Shown here piece by piece: positions 1 to 7,416 of a DNA stretch of 12,848 nt. Under the pieces are notes generated by a model. The model did no database searches and was not told the origin of the DNA. It worked only from the letters and a program-made list of their open reading frames with translations. Source of the stretch: an uncultured Alphaproteobacteria bacterium (GTDB lineage Bacteria; Pseudomonadota; Alphaproteobacteria; HIMB59); NCBI GenBank assembly GCA_902632575.1, contig CACPCY010000018.1, forward strand, positions 1 through 12,848. The letters run 5' to 3'. The position numbers were made by a program, and so were the translations under genes. Numbering within the stretch: position 1 is the stretch's first letter; the number at the start of each line of letters is the position of its first letter.

Positions 1-101
1 AATTTCTTTTTACGTTTGGAAACTGACTTATTGCATGATCGATACTACTTCCCTGCCCAATTTTTTTAATTGAGATAAATAAGTTTGTGATATCAGTCGG
101 T

Positions 102-2018
102 TTAGATATTTTTAGACCCGTCTATTAATGATTGGACAACATTAGGGTCTGCCAATGTTGATGTGTCGCCAAGTTGTTCTTCTTCTTTTGATGCTATTTT
201 TCTTAAGATCCTTCTCATTATTTTGCCTGATCTTGTTTTTGGAAGCCCTGGTGAGAATTGCAACTTATCAGGTGTTGCTATTGGACCTATTTTCGTCCTA
301 ATCCATTGCACGAGTTCCTTTTTTAAATCCTCGCTAACCTCAACTCCAGTATTTGTTGTAACATAAGCATAAATACCTTGACCTTTTATATCGTGGGGGT
401 AGCCCACTACTGCCGCTTCAGAAACTAATTCGTGTTCAACAAATGCACTTTCAATCTCAGCTGTTCCAAGTAAGTGACCAGATACATTTATACAATCATC
501 CACTCTCCCTGTTATCCAATAAAAGCCATCCTTATCTCTACGACAGCCGTCCCCGGTAAAATATTTTCCTTTAAATTGACTAAAATAAGTATCAATAAAA
601 CGCTGGTGATCGCCATATACTGTTCTCATTTGACCGGGCCAACTATCTAGCATGCAAAGCTTTCCTTCACATTCTCCCTCTAATATATTTCCATTATCAT
701 CAACTATTGCTGCTTCAATTCCAAAATATGGTTGGGTTGCACTTCCGGGCTTAAGTTTTGAAATGCCGGGTATTGGAGAAATTAAATGTCCACCTGTTTC
801 CGTTTGCCACCAAGTGTCAATAACAGGACATTTGTCTTTACCAACTATCGACGAATACCAATTCCAAGCTTCTGGATTAATTGGTTCACCAACTGTTCCT
901 AAAATTCTCAAAGAACTTAAATCACACTTTTCAATATAAGAGTTTCCCTCTTTCATTAGAGACCTCAATACTGTCGGCGCAGTGTAGAAAATATTAACTT
1001 TATATTTATCGCAAACCTCCCAGAAACGAGAAAAATCTGGATAGTTAGGAACGCCTTCGAACAATAATGTTTTACCACCGTTTGCGAGTGGACCATAAAC
1101 TGAATAAGAGTGTCCTGTAATCCATCCAGCATCAGCAGTACACCAATAAACATCACCTGGATGATAGTCAAAAGAATACTTATGCGTAAATGAAGCATAA
1201 ACTAAATATCCTCCAGTGGTATGAAGAACTCCTTTTGGCTTACCTGTAGAACCAGATGTATATAAAATGAAAAGAGGATCCTCTGCGTTCATTGATACAC
1301 ATTCACATTGATCATCAACTTCTTTAACTAATTCATCATAATAAAAATTATTATCTTTATGTAATTTGTCTTGAGTATTTGTGTATCTAATAACAAGATT
1401 TTTTATAGAACTATCACAACTCTCTAAAGCTGTATTAATATATTTTTTAAGCGGAATTATTTTTCCACCTCTAACACCTTCATCTGCAGTAATTACATAT
1501 TGAGATTTGCAATCTTTGATACGTCCTGCAATTGACTCTGGGGCGAAGCCTCCAAAGATTACTGAATGTATTGCACCTATTCTTGCACAAGCCAACATAG
1601 CGAATGCAACTTCAGGAATCATAGTTAAATAAATTGTTACAACATCACCTTTTTGCACACCAAGTTTCTTTAAAACATTTGCAAATTTACTTACTTCTGA
1701 CTTTAGTTCTCTATAAGTGTAAGTTTTATTTTTACTAGTATCATCTCCCTCCCAAATAACTGCTATTTCATTTGGTTGTGTTTCCGCATGTCTATCAACA
1801 CAGTTATAACAAACGTTTAATTCACCATCCTCAAACCATTTGATAGATACGTCACCATCGTAGTTGGTGTTTTTAACTTTAGTGAAATCTTTAGTCCACG
1901 TCAGTTGAGATTTTGCCACTTTAGACCAGAATTGTTCTTTATTACTAAAAGACTCTGCATACATCTCTTCATATTGTTCTTTTGATAGCAGTGGATTAGA
2001 TAATTTAAATTCTCTCAT
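102..2018 (-). CDS. acs: acetyl-CoA synthetase (AMP-forming)
   Basis: It activates acetate to acetyl-CoA through acetyl-AMP in the cytoplasm. The protein is about 638 aa, full length for bacterial Acs, and collinear with the enterobacterial enzyme. Visible landmarks are the N-terminal Acs segment ([10 protein letters not shown]), the P-loop [11 protein letters not shown] at residues 253-263, the core WWQTETGG, the hinge region GRVDD, and the C-terminal PKTRSGK whose lysine (about K599) is the residue acetylated by Pat-type enzymes in other bacteria. One oddity is that the usual GHRLGT after the hinge reads GHLLGT, with Leu at about residue 516. The ATG at 2018 was chosen. An in-frame GTG nine bases upstream (2027) would add three residues, and neither has a clear Shine-Dalgarno. 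The start overlaps the EVE gene, so it is probably the last gene of a tsaD-EVE-acs transcript. The identity is secure; full activity is less certain because of the Leu. Confidence 0.96.
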   Translation of the reverse strand: MREFKLSNPLLSKEQYEEMYAESFSNKEQFWSKVAKSQLTWTKDFTKVKNTNYDGDVSIKWFEDGELNVCYNCVDRHAETQPNEIAVIWEGDDTSKNKTYTYRELKSEVSKFANVLKKLGVQKGDVVTIYLTMIPEVAFAMLACARIGAIHSVIFGGFAPESIAGRIKDCKSQYVITADEGVRGGKIIPLKKYINTALESCDSSIKNLVIRYTNTQDKLHKDNNFYYDELVKEVDDQCECVSMNAEDPLFILYTSGSTGKPKGVLHTTGGYLVYASFTHKYSFDYHPGDVYWCTADAGWITGHSYSVYGPLANGGKTLLFEGVPNYPDFSRFWEVCDKYKVNIFYTAPTVLRSLMKEGNSYIEKCDLSSLRILGTVGEPINPEAWNWYSSIVGKDKCPVIDTWWQTETGGHLISPIPGISKLKPGSATQPYFGIEAAIVDDNGNILEGECEGKLCMLDSWPGQMRTVYGDHQRFIDTYFSQFKGKYFTGDGCRRDKDGFYWITGRVDDCINVSGHLLGTAEIESAFVEHELVSEAAVVGYPHDIKGQGIYAYVTTNTGVEVSEDLKKELVQWIRTKIGPIATPDKLQFSPGLPKTRSGKIMRRILRKIASKEEEQLGDTSTLADPNVVQSLIDGSKNI

Positions 2019-2433
2019 TTTTTTCACTCATTTTAATTAATTTCTTCCATTGCTTCAATGTTACAGGCATCACACTTAATCTGGCTTGTTTTACAAGGGG
2101 AAAATCTTGGAAAAATGGGTCTGCTTTTATTTCTGATAAGTAAACTTCATTTAGATCTTTGACATAGGTTACGTCAATCATTCCAAATATTCCTTTTTTA
2201 TCTGTGTGATCCGGATAATATTCCTTTGTAACTCTGACTATTCCCTTAATGGCTTTTTCTTTTACTGAGTGATAAAACAGACACTCATCTCCCTTTCTCA
2301 TCTTTTTCATATTATTTGCTGCCTGGTAATTTCTAACACCGTCCCAATGTTCAGTTTTTTTCTTTTTTTGTTGATCCCATGACCAAGAACTAGGCTCTGA
2401 TTTTAAAAGCCAATAATTTTTAGAAGTGTTCAT
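2005..2433 (-). CDS. EVE domain protein (thymocyte nuclear protein 1-like)
   Basis: This is a 142-aa single-domain EVE (PUA-like fold) protein. Family hallmarks are YWLLKSEP near the N-terminus (about residues 7-14), [13 protein letters not shown] (about 30-42) and GDECLFYHS (about 48-56). EVE domains are thought to bind modified bases in DNA or RNA through an aromatic pocket; the ligand of this bacterial group is not established, so no reaction is assigned. The length is normal for the stand-alone family. It overlaps the end of tsaD by 14 bases and the ATG of acs by 14 bases, which suggests one transcript with translational coupling. In many alphaproteobacteria a similar gene lies close to tsaD, often with gpsA and a YciI-like gene between them, and both of those are absent here. 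Next to a tRNA-modification gene, an RNA-related role is plausible, but that is inference. Confidence 0.88.
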   Translation of the reverse strand: MNTSKNYWLLKSEPSSWSWDQQKKKKTEHWDGVRNYQAANNMKKMRKGDECLFYHSVKEKAIKGIVRVTKEYYPDHTDKKGIFGMIDVTYVKDLNEVYLSEIKADPFFQDFPLVKQARLSVMPVTLKQWKKLIKMSEKNERI

Positions 2434-3436
2434 GTATTAATATATTAGGTGATGGTCTAACATTGTAATTATTTAACTTCGTTTTTCTAGTTTTCATATA
2501 TTCTATAGCGTTCCAACCAATCATTGCAGCATTGTCGGTACATAAAGATAAAGGTACTTGATGAAAATTAAGTTTATTTGTTAAAATAAGTTTTTGAAGT
2601 TCAATATTTAAATATTTATTTGCTGCTACTCCACCACAAATTGAAAAATCATTAATTTTAATATTTTCTTTTTGTAAGAGTTTAATGCTATTTAATATTT
2701 TAATTTCTAACACTTTAAATACAGTATGTTGAAATGAAGCCGAAAAGTCCCTCAGAAATATTTTCGTTTTTTTATTATTTTTGATGGTATTTAGCGATGC
2801 TGTTTTTAAACCTGAAAAAGAAAAATCGCAATTATTTTTCTTTGTTAAAGGCATAGGGAGTTTAAACTTCTCAATATTACCACCTAATGCTAGACGTTCA
2901 ATTTCCGGCCCACCAGGGTACCCCAACCCTAAACCTTTAGCCACTTTATCAAAACATTCACCCGCTGAGTCATCAATTGTTGATCCAAGAGTGATAAAAT
3001 TTTTTGGATTTTTAACCAATACTAATGCCGTATTTCCTCCAGAGACGAGTAGGCATAAATATGGAAACTTAATTTTAGACACAAGTCGAGGTGATAGCAA
3101 ATGTGCTTGTAAATGATTAACTGGAATAAGTTTAATATTTTTAGACATTGATAGACCTTTTGCAAAAGATGACCCTACAATTAATCCACCTATGAGCCCA
3201 GGCCCAAAAGTTGCAGCAATTGCTGAAATTTTTGAAAAATTAATTTTTTTAATTGATTTGACCAATGTATCTAAAATTTCCAAATGTTGTCTTGCTGCCA
3301 TTTCGGGTATAACGCCCCCATGATCTTTATGAAATTTCCTATGATTAATTGTTTCAAGAAACTCAACACTTTTATCATCTTTTACAATGGCGATAGACGT
3401 ATCATCACAAGAACTTTCTATTGCTAAAACTTTCAT
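2420..3436 (-). CDS. tsaD: tRNA N6-threonylcarbamoyladenosine transferase TsaD
   Basis: TsaD transfers the threonylcarbamoyl group from TC-AMP to A37 of ANN-decoding tRNAs, working with TsaB and TsaE. The 338-aa length is typical. Signature features are ESSCDDTS at residues 7-14, the metal-binding HxxxH in NHLQAH (H108 and H112), VSGGNT at 131-136, the GGVAANK glycine-rich segment at 268-274, and TDNAAMIG carrying the third metal ligand, D301. All catalytic and metal residues I can check are present. The ATG start has no room for a long leader: only 29 bases separate it from the divergent gene at 3466, so both promoters must be very compact or reach into coding sequence. It is the first gene of an apparent tsaD-EVE-acs operon. 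Confidence 0.97.
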   Translation of the reverse strand: MKVLAIESSCDDTSIAIVKDDKSVEFLETINHRKFHKDHGGVIPEMAARQHLEILDTLVKSIKKINFSKISAIAATFGPGLIGGLIVGSSFAKGLSMSKNIKLIPVNHLQAHLLSPRLVSKIKFPYLCLLVSGGNTALVLVKNPKNFITLGSTIDDSAGECFDKVAKGLGLGYPGGPEIERLALGGNIEKFKLPMPLTKKNNCDFSFSGLKTASLNTIKNNKKTKIFLRDFSASFQHTVFKVLEIKILNSIKLLQKENIKINDFSICGGVAANKYLNIELQKLILTNKLNFHQVPLSLCTDNAAMIGWNAIEYMKTRKTKLNNYNVRPSPNILIHEHF

Positions 3437-3465
3437 TATTATAAAAAAATATAGATTCTTATTGA

Positions 3466-4263
3466 ATGTCTGAAAATCAAAAAAATGACAGCAAAAAAAG
3501 CTTTCTTCAACGAAATCTTTTCCTAATAGTAATATTTTTAATCGTTATAACTGTTGCAGGGGGCTACTTGTATCGAAATAACCTTTTAATATTTGATGAG
3601 ACCCAATTCAGCAAATTAAACCAAGAAACTCAATCACCAAATATTCAAAAAGAGATAACCCCTGTTAATGATTTAAATAACAAAGAACTGGAAGATAAAG
3701 TAGATCGTCTTGAGTCTCTTATACTAGAGTTAGCAAAAAATGTTCAAGAAATACCCCAAACTACCATTGTTCAGCAAGAGCCAGAACCACAAAAAATTAC
3801 TTTATCCAATGATGAGGCATATGAATTAATTTTGTCAATAAATCAGATTATAATTAATATTGATCAACAACAAATTCGAAATAAAAATATTCAAAAACTT
3901 CAAAATCAATATTTATTTTTTAATGAAGAAAAATTTAAAGAGCTACTCACTATTCCAGATTATACATATTCAGTACAGCAATTACAAATTAATGAAAATA
4001 CATATGTACAAAATGAGTTTATGAAACAAAATAATTTTCAATGGCTTAAAAGAATTATTGAAAATATATTTGAAATTCAAATAACAAAAAATTCATTAGA
4101 ACCCTTACCATCATTTATTAATGCGATGTACAATCGACAATATACAAAAGCAATAATTGAATACGAGAAATTAAATCCTAATCAAAAAATATTTTTTAAA
4201 TCTTCTTATGAACTAGCTCAAATCTACAACGATAACCAAATTTTTCTAGAGAATATGATTTAA
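3466..4263 (+). CDS. single-pass membrane protein, mitofilin/HemX-like (tentative)
   Basis: This 265-aa protein has a short polar, lysine-rich cytoplasmic start, one transmembrane helix at about residues 18-38, a linker, a predicted coiled coil (about 68-95, with KELEDKVDRLESLILELAK) and a Gln/Asn/Ile-rich helical C-terminal domain. It should be anchored in the inner membrane with its bulk in the periplasm. No catalytic motif is visible. The mitofilin-like assignment rests on this architecture and on position: in alphaproteobacteria a mitofilin-like protein usually sits just before hemY, divergent from tsaD. Primary sequence similarity alone would not have convinced me. Its stop codon overlaps the next ATG as TAATG, so the two are translationally coupled. 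The usual upstream hemC and hemD are not present. Confidence 0.5.
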   Translation: MSENQKNDSKKSFLQRNLFLIVIFLIVITVAGGYLYRNNLLIFDETQFSKLNQETQSPNIQKEITPVNDLNNKELEDKVDRLESLILELAKNVQEIPQTTIVQQEPEPQKITLSNDEAYELILSINQIIINIDQQQIRNKNIQKLQNQYLFFNEEKFKELLTIPDYTYSVQQLQINENTYVQNEFMKQNNFQWLKRIIENIFEIQITKNSLEPLPSFINAMYNRQYTKAIIEYEKLNPNQKIFFKSSYELAQIYNDNQIFLENMI

Positions 4264-4694
4264 TGATAAGGCTACTAATAATTTTAATAATTTTTATAAG
4301 CGGTTACGGCGCTCTTTTTTATCTGTTTAACAATGCTGGCAATCTTTCACTCGTTTTAGGCATTTGGCAATTGAGCATTCCCATTGTCCAACTACTTTTT
4401 GTCTTAATAACATTCCTTATTCTTTTAATTTTGTTTTCTTATGCTTTTACAAAGCTTTTTATTTATCCGCGAGCTGCTTATATGCGCTACAAATCCTCAA
4501 ATGAGCAAAAAGGCCTTGAACATTTAAGAGAGACATTAGTTGCAATTACTGAAGGCAATACTGATAAAGCTACACAAAGTCAGAAAAAATTTAAAAAATA
4601 CTTAGGTAAAGATCCTTTAAATAAAATTTTACAAACGCAAATTAAAAAAACAAAGGACCTCAAAATAGTTAATGTTGAAAAAGGATCGGATTAA
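4263..4694 (+). CDS. HemY N-terminal domain protein, lacking the TPR region
   Basis: This 143-aa protein has two membrane helices (about residues 2-20 and 38-62). Between them is the short GNLSLVLGIWQL segment typical of the HemY N-terminal domain (compare the family pattern of Gly, Val/Leu, Trp and a beta-like stretch). A basic region and a helix with ERG/QKGLEHLRETLVAITEGN follow, matching the start of the HemY soluble part. Canonical HemY proteins are about 400 aa or more with TPR repeats. This one stops about 50 residues after the conserved segment, and the next DNA is a convergent transporter gene. It starts by TAATG overlap with the preceding gene. This HemY is the proteobacterial TPR membrane protein of unclear role in haem synthesis, not protoporphyrinogen oxidase. 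Whether the short form is functional cannot be told. Confidence 0.62.
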   Translation: MIRLLIILIIFISGYGALFYLFNNAGNLSLVLGIWQLSIPIVQLLFVLITFLILLILFSYAFTKLFIYPRAAYMRYKSSNEQKGLEHLRETLVAITEGNTDKATQSQKKFKKYLGKDPLNKILQTQIKKTKDLKIVNVEKGSD

Positions 4695-5575
4695 CTTAAA
4701 AAAATAATTCCTGCACCAATACAAGTTAAAATAGCGCCTATTACTGCTAGATGCCCTGCATAATTTTTGGTAACAATCCACAATATCGGTATTATCATAA
4801 TAGGCATTGTACTTGATAAAGTTGAAATAATTCCAGGATCTCCATTTTTCAGAGCAATAATCAACATCGTCATACCAACCCCCATCCCCATAAAACCTAA
4901 AAAAATACTAAAAACAGTTTTTTTGATATCTTTCATTTTTTTCCATAACTGATTATTTTTTATAAAAAATAAGCTTCCAAACATTATTATCGCAGCAACT
5001 ATTACTCGAAGATAGGAAACTACAATTGGATCTGTTGAGACTAGCGCAGGTTTCATTAAAATTATCCCAATAGATTGACAAAGAGCAAGCCCAATGCCCG
5101 CGAATAAACCAGTATATTTATTTCCTTGAATATTTTCTAGGTCATCATCAGGAATGGTTCGATTAAATTGAATTGCAATTATAATTCCTAAAAAAATTAA
5201 GCTACAACCAATCAGCTCTATTAATGATGGCAAAGTTTGAAGAAATATCTCTGCTAAAATGATTGTAAATGGAATTTGCATTGAAAAAAGTAATGCCTGC
5301 CTTCTAGGCCCTAACCTTTTAAGACATATAAACAAAAAAGTATCTCCAATTATTATTCCTATGATTGAGGATAAAACTATTGCTGTAAAAATAGATTGAT
5401 CAAAATAAATAGATTGCCAATTGATATAAATATAAGGAAAGAAAAAAACTATAATCCCTAATAGTCTTAATAAGTTATAATTATAACTTCCAAAGTATCT
5501 AACTATTCTGGTAGCAGAGAGAGCTACAGCTGACCATATTGCTGCGGCTCCAATTGCCAATAGATACCCAATCAC
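4691..5575 (-). CDS. EamA/DMT-family transporter
   Basis: This is a 294-aa polytopic inner-membrane protein with about ten hydrophobic helices arranged as two EamA repeats. The first half ends near residue 137 and the second begins near residue 155 after a polar loop (NRTIPDDDLENIQGNK). The drug/metabolite transporter fold is recognisable from the paired helix layout, the LGPRRQALLFSMQIPF segment at the end of the fourth helix, and the parallel second-half segment LKNGDPGIISTLSSTMPI. Substrate cannot be predicted; members export amino acids, nucleosides or other metabolites. The start is GTG with no clear ribosome binding site. The gene is convergent with the HemY-like gene: the four bases TTAA at 4691-4694 supply both stop codons. 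A 127-base gap without a gene separates its start from the lyase-like gene. Confidence 0.85.
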   Translation of the reverse strand: MIGYLLAIGAAAIWSAVALSATRIVRYFGSYNYNLLRLLGIIVFFFPYIYINWQSIYFDQSIFTAIVLSSIIGIIIGDTFLFICLKRLGPRRQALLFSMQIPFTIILAEIFLQTLPSLIELIGCSLIFLGIIIAIQFNRTIPDDDLENIQGNKYTGLFAGIGLALCQSIGIILMKPALVSTDPIVVSYLRVIVAAIIMFGSLFFIKNNQLWKKMKDIKKTVFSIFLGFMGMGVGMTMLIIALKNGDPGIISTLSSTMPIMIIPILWIVTKNYAGHLAVIGAILTCIGAGIIFLS

Positions 5576-5662
5576 GAAAGGATATTACAAGTTAAAATGA
5601 GAAATAATACTTTTTTATGATTATAAATTATTGCTTCAGTTGAAATCTAAATCATCAACAAA

Positions 5663-5684
5663 AATAGACGTAAAAACTTCTATT
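5663..5684 (-). terminator. weak possible terminator after the lyase-like gene
   Basis: On the minus strand AATAGA pairs with TCTATT across a 10-base loop, and the second arm runs into a short T-run. It lies about 20 bases after the stop codon of the lyase-like gene. The stem is only six pairs and AT-rich, so this is a weak candidate. The rest of the 5576-5702 gap shows no gene or other clear element. Confidence 0.25.
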
Positions 5685-5702
5685 GTAATATTTGTATTTT
5701 GG

Positions 5703-6632
5703 TCAATCTACGACACCTGTTGCATTAGAAATATCAACCTCTTCTTTGGTGTTACCAATTCTCATCTCATCAAAATAAATGACTCTTTTTGGAATCTCTA
5801 CCCCCCAATCATACTTAAAAGGTTCATTGGTCTTACTTGTATGTATAGTTCCTGTTTTTTCATCAACATCTTTCCACTCACTTACATCAACTTCCTTTGT
5901 TTTGTTTTTATCAAGCCATTTACTTATAAAACCATTATAAAGTCCGTAGTTTAGAAAAAACTCTTCTTGATCTCTAGGACGATTTTCGTAGGACTCTTTT
6001 GTAAAAATAGGATACCTCCGCGAGCACTCATTTACCTTTTTGCCATTCAAATATAATTCCGTATAACTCTCACCTATTTCTTTTCTTCCACCTTCGTAGG
6101 CAAGCTCAGTTTTTATAATTATGTCATTCCACTTCCCTTTAAAGCTTTTAGCAGAACCTACATAGCAGTTATTTGTACCAGCACCTAAAATATTAAACTC
6201 CAAAATAATAGATACGTTTATTTGTCGGAGCATCCAAATTGCATCCCGCCAACCATTTACTTTCATCTGCACAAGAGAGGTTGTTAAATCTTTATCAGAT
6301 ATTGACTCTTCCACATATAAACTAAAACCTAACCATTTTGTTTGATTAACACCATTCCAACCATAATTTCTCTCAACTCTTTGCCTATCATTTTCACAGT
6401 CATTCCAATCTTTATATGCACCACACTCGCCATGATTTAATTCAAATCTTTGGGAATATTCTCCTGCTCTAATAATTTCTTTAGTTAGTTGGTAATTATG
6501 CTCTTCTTTAGATGACGATCCGCCTAGGTCAGTTGAGTTTTGACTTAAATTTACTGTTGAACCCCAAATTGAAAAAGAAAGAAAAAAAAAGGGGACTAAA
6601 TAAAATAGCCCCCTTTGAAAAATTAACTTCAA
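5703..6632 (-). CDS. secreted polysaccharide-lyase-like (heparin-lyase fold) protein
   Basis: This 309-aa protein has an N-terminal signal peptide (basic start, hydrophobic core at about 9-22, likely cleavage near residues 24-26). The remainder resembles the Polysacc_lyase family (heparin lyase I-like beta jelly roll). Diagnostic-looking pieces are RAGEYSQRFEL (55-65), WLGFSLYVEE (100-109), GKWNDIIIKTEL (166-177), TELYLNGKKV (191-200), FFLNYGLYNG (225-234) and IYFDEMRIGN (285-294). Four cysteines (C70, C79, C156, C203) could form disulfides in the periplasm. Substrate is unknown, and no catalytic residues are claimed. The only usable start is TTG at 6632; there is no in-frame ATG or GTG near it. 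It is in the same frame as the preceding BI-1 gene, separated by the stop codon plus two codons. A strong terminator hairpin covers its signal-peptide codons. A glycan-binding ConA-like protein without lyase activity is the main alternative. Confidence 0.62.
   Translation of the reverse strand: MKLIFQRGLFYLVPFFFLSFSIWGSTVNLSQNSTDLGGSSSKEEHNYQLTKEIIRAGEYSQRFELNHGECGAYKDWNDCENDRQRVERNYGWNGVNQTKWLGFSLYVEESISDKDLTTSLVQMKVNGWRDAIWMLRQINVSIILEFNILGAGTNNCYVGSAKSFKGKWNDIIIKTELAYEGGRKEIGESYTELYLNGKKVNECSRRYPIFTKESYENRPRDQEEFFLNYGLYNGFISKWLDKNKTKEVDVSEWKDVDEKTGTIHTSKTNEPFKYDWGVEIPKRVIYFDEMRIGNTKEEVDISNATGVVD
6582..6616 (-). terminator. intrinsic terminator inside the lyase signal-peptide codons
   Basis: Read on the minus strand, AAAGGGGGCTA pairs with TAGTCCCCTTT: 11 pairs with one G-T wobble, arms at 6606-6616 and 6588-6598, and a 7-base loop TTTTATT. 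Six further T residues follow at 6587-6582. The hairpin begins 22 bases after the BI-1 stop codon, the usual place for a rho-independent terminator of that gene. The same bases encode part of the signal peptide (RGLFYLVP, then FFF) of the downstream open frame. Its function is inferred from structure only. Confidence 0.75.
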
Positions 6633-6638
6633 TATAAG

Positions 6639-7346
6639 TTATCTACGCTGACCAAATAATTGCATTAACATTATGAAAAGATTAATGAAGTCTAAATATA
6701 ATGTCAGTGCACCCATGATGGCAGCTTTTCCTGCAAAAGCAGTTCCAGCAACTTGATAATAAGTTGATTTAATTCTTTGCGTATCGTAAGCAGTTAAACC
6801 CACAAACACTAGAACACCAACACATGAGATTACAAACTGCATCGCTGAACTTTGTAAAAATATATTTACAATACTAGCAATGATAATCCCTATAAGGCCC
6901 ATAATAAGAAATGAGCCAAACTTGGTTAAATCTCTTTTAGTTGCGTATCCATAGATGCTCATCGCAGCGAATGTACAGCTAGTTATTAAAAACACTCTAA
7001 CTATGCTCACACCGGTGAAAACTATGAAAATATAAGACAGTGAAATTCCCATCACAGCAGCAAAAGCCCAAAATGTCATTTGAGCTGCAGAGGTAGACAT
7101 TTTTTGTAATCTTGCACCTAAAAAGAAAATAAATCCAAGTGGAGCAAGCATTACAACCCACTGAAGTGCTGTACCGTAAATAGCCCCCATTAAAGTAGGA
7201 GACTGAGAAAATCCCCATGCCACTAAACCACTAATCGCTAAACCAGAAGTCATATAATTGTAAACTTTCATCATATAATCTCTCAAGCCCTGATCTATCG
7301 CTGTTGATTGTGACTGCGAATAAGTATTTTGTTTTAATTCGACCAT
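6639..7346 (-). CDS. Bax inhibitor-1/YccA family membrane protein
   Basis: This 235-aa integral membrane protein has about seven hydrophobic helices and a polar N-terminal tail. It fits the bacterial BI-1 (YbhL/YccA/TMBIM) family: the start GLRDYMMKVYNYMTSGLAISG, a helix run near 45-200, VFVGLTAYDTQRIK (about 180-193) carrying the family's conserved Asp in TAYDTQ, and a final LYLDFINLFIMLMQLFG. Members are linked to membrane stress, pH-dependent ion leak or FtsH modulation; which applies here is unknown. A good Shine-Dalgarno AAGGAG (7357-7352) sits five bases before the ATG. A candidate sigma70-like promoter lies just upstream in the divergent gap. Its transcript is probably ended by the hairpin at 6582-6616. 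Confidence 0.92.
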   Translation of the reverse strand: MVELKQNTYSQSQSTAIDQGLRDYMMKVYNYMTSGLAISGLVAWGFSQSPTLMGAIYGTALQWVVMLAPLGFIFFLGARLQKMSTSAAQMTFWAFAAVMGISLSYIFIVFTGVSIVRVFLITSCTFAAMSIYGYATKRDLTKFGSFLIMGLIGIIIASIVNIFLQSSAMQFVISCVGVLVFVGLTAYDTQRIKSTYYQVAGTAFAGKAAIMGALTLYLDFINLFIMLMQLFGQRR

Positions 7347-7364
7347 TATTTCTCCTTAATAAAC

Positions 7365-7395
7365 ATAATATGGCTATTATCTTGATATTTTTCAA
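7365..7395 (-). promoter_or_regulatory. candidate promoter for the BI-1 gene
   Basis: On the minus strand TTGAAA (7395-7390) and TATTAT (7370-7365) resemble -35 and -10 boxes, each one mismatch from consensus, but the spacer is 19 bases, slightly long. A start site near 7358 would give a leader that barely contains the Shine-Dalgarno. This is prediction by eye. Confidence 0.35.
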
Positions 7396-7396
7396 G
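7381..7396. repeat. small inverted repeat between divergent genes
   Basis: CTTGA (7381-7385) and TCAAG (7392-7396) form a perfect inverted repeat with a 6-base spacer. It covers both candidate -35 boxes, so a dimeric regulator bound here could control both genes. The arms are short and chance occurrence is quite possible. Confidence 0.3.
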
Positions 7397-7410
7397 TAAA
7401 ACCGTATTAA
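7382..7410 (+). promoter_or_regulatory. candidate promoter for the aldo/keto reductase operon
   Basis: TTGATA at 7382-7387 and TATTAA at 7405-7410 are separated by exactly 17 bases, a standard sigma70 layout. The -10 box ends only six bases before the ATG at 7417 and no Shine-Dalgarno is visible, so the mRNA would be nearly or fully leaderless. Its -35 region lies beside that of the divergent BI-1 promoter. Confidence 0.42.
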
Positions 7411-7416
7411 TCTTTT

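Noticed and set aside
1..121. A minus-strand frame downstream of acs that stays open for about 40 codons to the left edge, with protein-like composition.
   Set aside because: It has no ATG, GTG or TTG start inside the window and follows an in-frame TAG at 122-124, so no gene can be called; it could be a chance open frame or a rare-start gene beyond the edge.
652..3116. Several plus-strand open frames of 95-111 codons opposite acs and tsaD.
   Set aside because: They mirror the codon structure of strongly supported minus-strand genes and show no family motifs.
5631..5954. Plus-strand open frame of 107 codons opposite the lyase-like gene.
   Set aside because: Lies mostly antisense to a better-supported gene, with no recognisable family or ribosome binding site.
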